Shown here: one piece after another, positions 32,236-32,921 of the stretch | Position numbering within the stretch: position 1 is the first letter of the stretch | Layout of the letters: each line of letters opens with the position of its first letter | Source: an uncultured Prevotellaceae bacterium | GTDB taxonomy: Bacteria > Bacteroidota > Bacteroidia > Bacteroidales > Bacteroidaceae | Length of the DNA stretch: 32,921 nucleotides | Direction of reading: 5' to 3' | Assembly (NCBI GenBank): GCA_902764705.1 | Contig: CACWWZ010000030.1 | Coordinates: 1-32,921, forward strand | Notes under the pieces: generated by a model | What the model was told of the DNA's origin: nothing | Database searches by the model: none | The model's input: only the letters and a program-made list of their open reading frames with translations | Program-made: the position numbers and the translations under genes

Positions 32236-32448
32236 ATGCAAAAGAAACAACCCCGAAAGCTGTGCTTTAACTTCAAGCGCATCCGCAAAAAGGAAGTCTA
32301 TCAGGCTTTCCTCGAAATCTATGCCCATGGCGGTATTGAACTGAACAATCAGGAGCTTATCTCGTTCCTGGCCCGACATACCAATTTAGGCAGCGAGGCC
32401 AGCATTACAACACTTTTCTATCGTTATAAGCAGCACGTACACGTCTGA
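32236..32448 (+). CDS. Small basic hypothetical protein
   Basis: 70 residues from ATG 32236 (MQKKQPRKLCFNFKRIRKKE). An in-frame ATG at 32200 would sit ~18 nt after the -7 box with almost no leader, so the later start is preferred. The first ~20 residues are strongly basic; the rest is helical (VYQAFLEIYAHGGIELNNQE; LISFLARHTNLGSEASITTL). The composition would suit nucleic-acid binding, but no known fold is recognised. It lies just before the VirE-N-like gene. Confidence 0.6.
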   Translation: MQKKQPRKLCFNFKRIRKKEVYQAFLEIYAHGGIELNNQELISFLARHTNLGSEASITTLFYRYKQHVHV

Positions 32449-32496
32449 CTTTACAAGACTTTACATGTTATTAGTATAACATGGTATTTTTTTCCG

Positions 32497-32504
32497 TATC
32501 TTCG
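32497..32504 (+). promoter_or_regulatory. -7 box upstream of the VirE-N-like gene
   Basis: TATCTTCG (32497-32504) differs from TAnnTTTG at one base and lies 27 nt before the ATG. No clear -33 box. Confidence 0.5.
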
Positions 32505-32531
32505 CCAAGGAAAAAGTAAAAAAGGCAAAAT

Positions 32532-32921
32532 ATGGAACTATCAATAATACAACATGCGAAGGACAAGGCGCCGAGGCAGGTGACGGTAGATGAACTGGTC
32601 AGCCAGATGCGCAGTGCATCATGGCCTGCGGGGTATCAGCCGTTAGTGGTCGCGGGTGCCGTGGTGGAGGGCGGACTTCAGAAGAAGAACGTCCGGTGGC
32701 TGACGGGACTGGCGGTGGTCAAATTAAGAATTAAGAGGGAAGAAGTAAGAATTAAGAGGGAAGAAGTAAGAGGTAAGATGGAAGATGTAAGGGACGATCT
32801 GCATACGCGGCTGTGCTGGACGGACCAGAGCGGAGGCATGTTTGTGGTGTTCGAATACGAGCTGAACGACGGCTTTGGCAAGGAACAGCAGATACGCTAC
32901 TATGGCAAGGTGCAGCATTTC
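32532..32921 (+). CDS. BT4734/VirE N-terminal-domain protein (3' truncated by window end)
   Basis: The frame starts at ATG 32532 (MELSIIQHAKDKAPRQVTVD) and is open to the last base, giving 130 residues. The N-terminal pattern (HAKDKAPRQVTVDELVSQMR, later VRWLTGLAVVKL and then HTRLCWTDQSGGMFVVFEYE) matches the VirE N-terminal/BT4734-like domain of Bacteroidota mobile-element-associated proteins, which in full length continue into an AAA/primase-type region. Between the GLAVVKL strand and the next conserved block lies a highly charged insert, RIKREEV repeated, produced by a 21-bp tandem repeat at 32729-32791. Assignment is by remembered pattern. Confidence 0.65.
   Translation, partial: MELSIIQHAKDKAPRQVTVDELVSQMRSASWPAGYQPLVVAGAVVEGGLQKKNVRWLTGLAVVKLRIKREEVRIKREEVRGKMEDVRDDLHTRLCWTDQSGGMFVVFEYELNDGFGKEQQIRYYGKVQHF
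32721..32791 (+). repeat. 21-bp in-frame tandem repeat, three units
   Basis: Units 32729-32749 and 32750-32770 are identical; 32771-32791 is a third, diverged copy (17 of 21 positions). Unit length is seven codons, so copy changes keep the frame. A partial unit precedes at 32721-32728. Confidence 0.9.

Overview
The window looks like a chromosomal segment of a Prevotella/Segatella-type member of the Bacteroidota. Support comes from repeated TTTG-N19/20-TAnnTTTG promoters (the Bacteroidota primary-sigma consensus), weak Shine-Dalgarno sequences, type IX secretion (T9SS) C-terminal sorting domains, BspA-type LRR_5 surface proteins, SpvB/RHS proteins and a BT4734/VirE-N-type protein at the right end. 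The species cannot be fixed from the sequence alone. No rRNA, tRNA, CRISPR array or intact transposase was found.

Positions 1-12.5 kb are a fairly GC-rich housekeeping region. It holds the 3' end of an unknown gene, an inositol-monophosphatase-family gene, a minus-strand run pepP - pepC - recJ - recQ read from a near-perfect promoter at 7776-7807, then truA, an EamA/DMT transporter, trpS and a secreted SH3-domain protein on the plus strand. Several of these genes carry in-frame tandem repeats with period 9, 21 or 42 bp, and the intergenic spaces carry CCCTCTCC-type palindromes.

Positions 12.5-31 kb are an AT-richer accessory region of secreted and polymorphic-toxin-like genes. It starts within a membrane-anchored TPR protein with a C-terminal helix-turn-helix, a probable one-component regulator. 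Next is an operon of a small secreted beta-sandwich protein, a small T9SS-CTD protein, a 2042-residue SpvB/FG-GAP/RHS protein whose C-terminal tip carries an HEYGH zinc-protease-like motif, a lipoprotein that may be its immunity protein, and a truncated lipoprotein. About 10 kb downstream the same promoter, with two tandem TTGGTTTAAAA boxes at identical spacing, appears again before a second secreted operon (S74-chaperone/T9SS fibre-like protein and papain-like protease). The simplest reading is one regulon: the TPR/HTH protein controlling two secreted-protein operons.

Between these operons lie an orphan RHS C-terminal toxin fused to the first residues of a REP-associated (IS200-like) transposase, interrupted by an in-frame TAA, then a DUF3997-like lipoprotein and a YoeB-type toxin-antitoxin pair. 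Pieces resembling the 5' and 3' ends of a RAYT element bracket the orphan toxin/immunity pair, and bracket a BspA-like lipoprotein gene at 29.7-30.9 kb in the same order.

Positions 31-32.9 kb hold a small minus-strand gene with a strongly folded candidate leader, a coiled-coil hypothetical protein, a small basic protein with a near-ideal promoter, and a truncated VirE-N/BT4734-like gene with a 21-bp in-frame tandem repeat.
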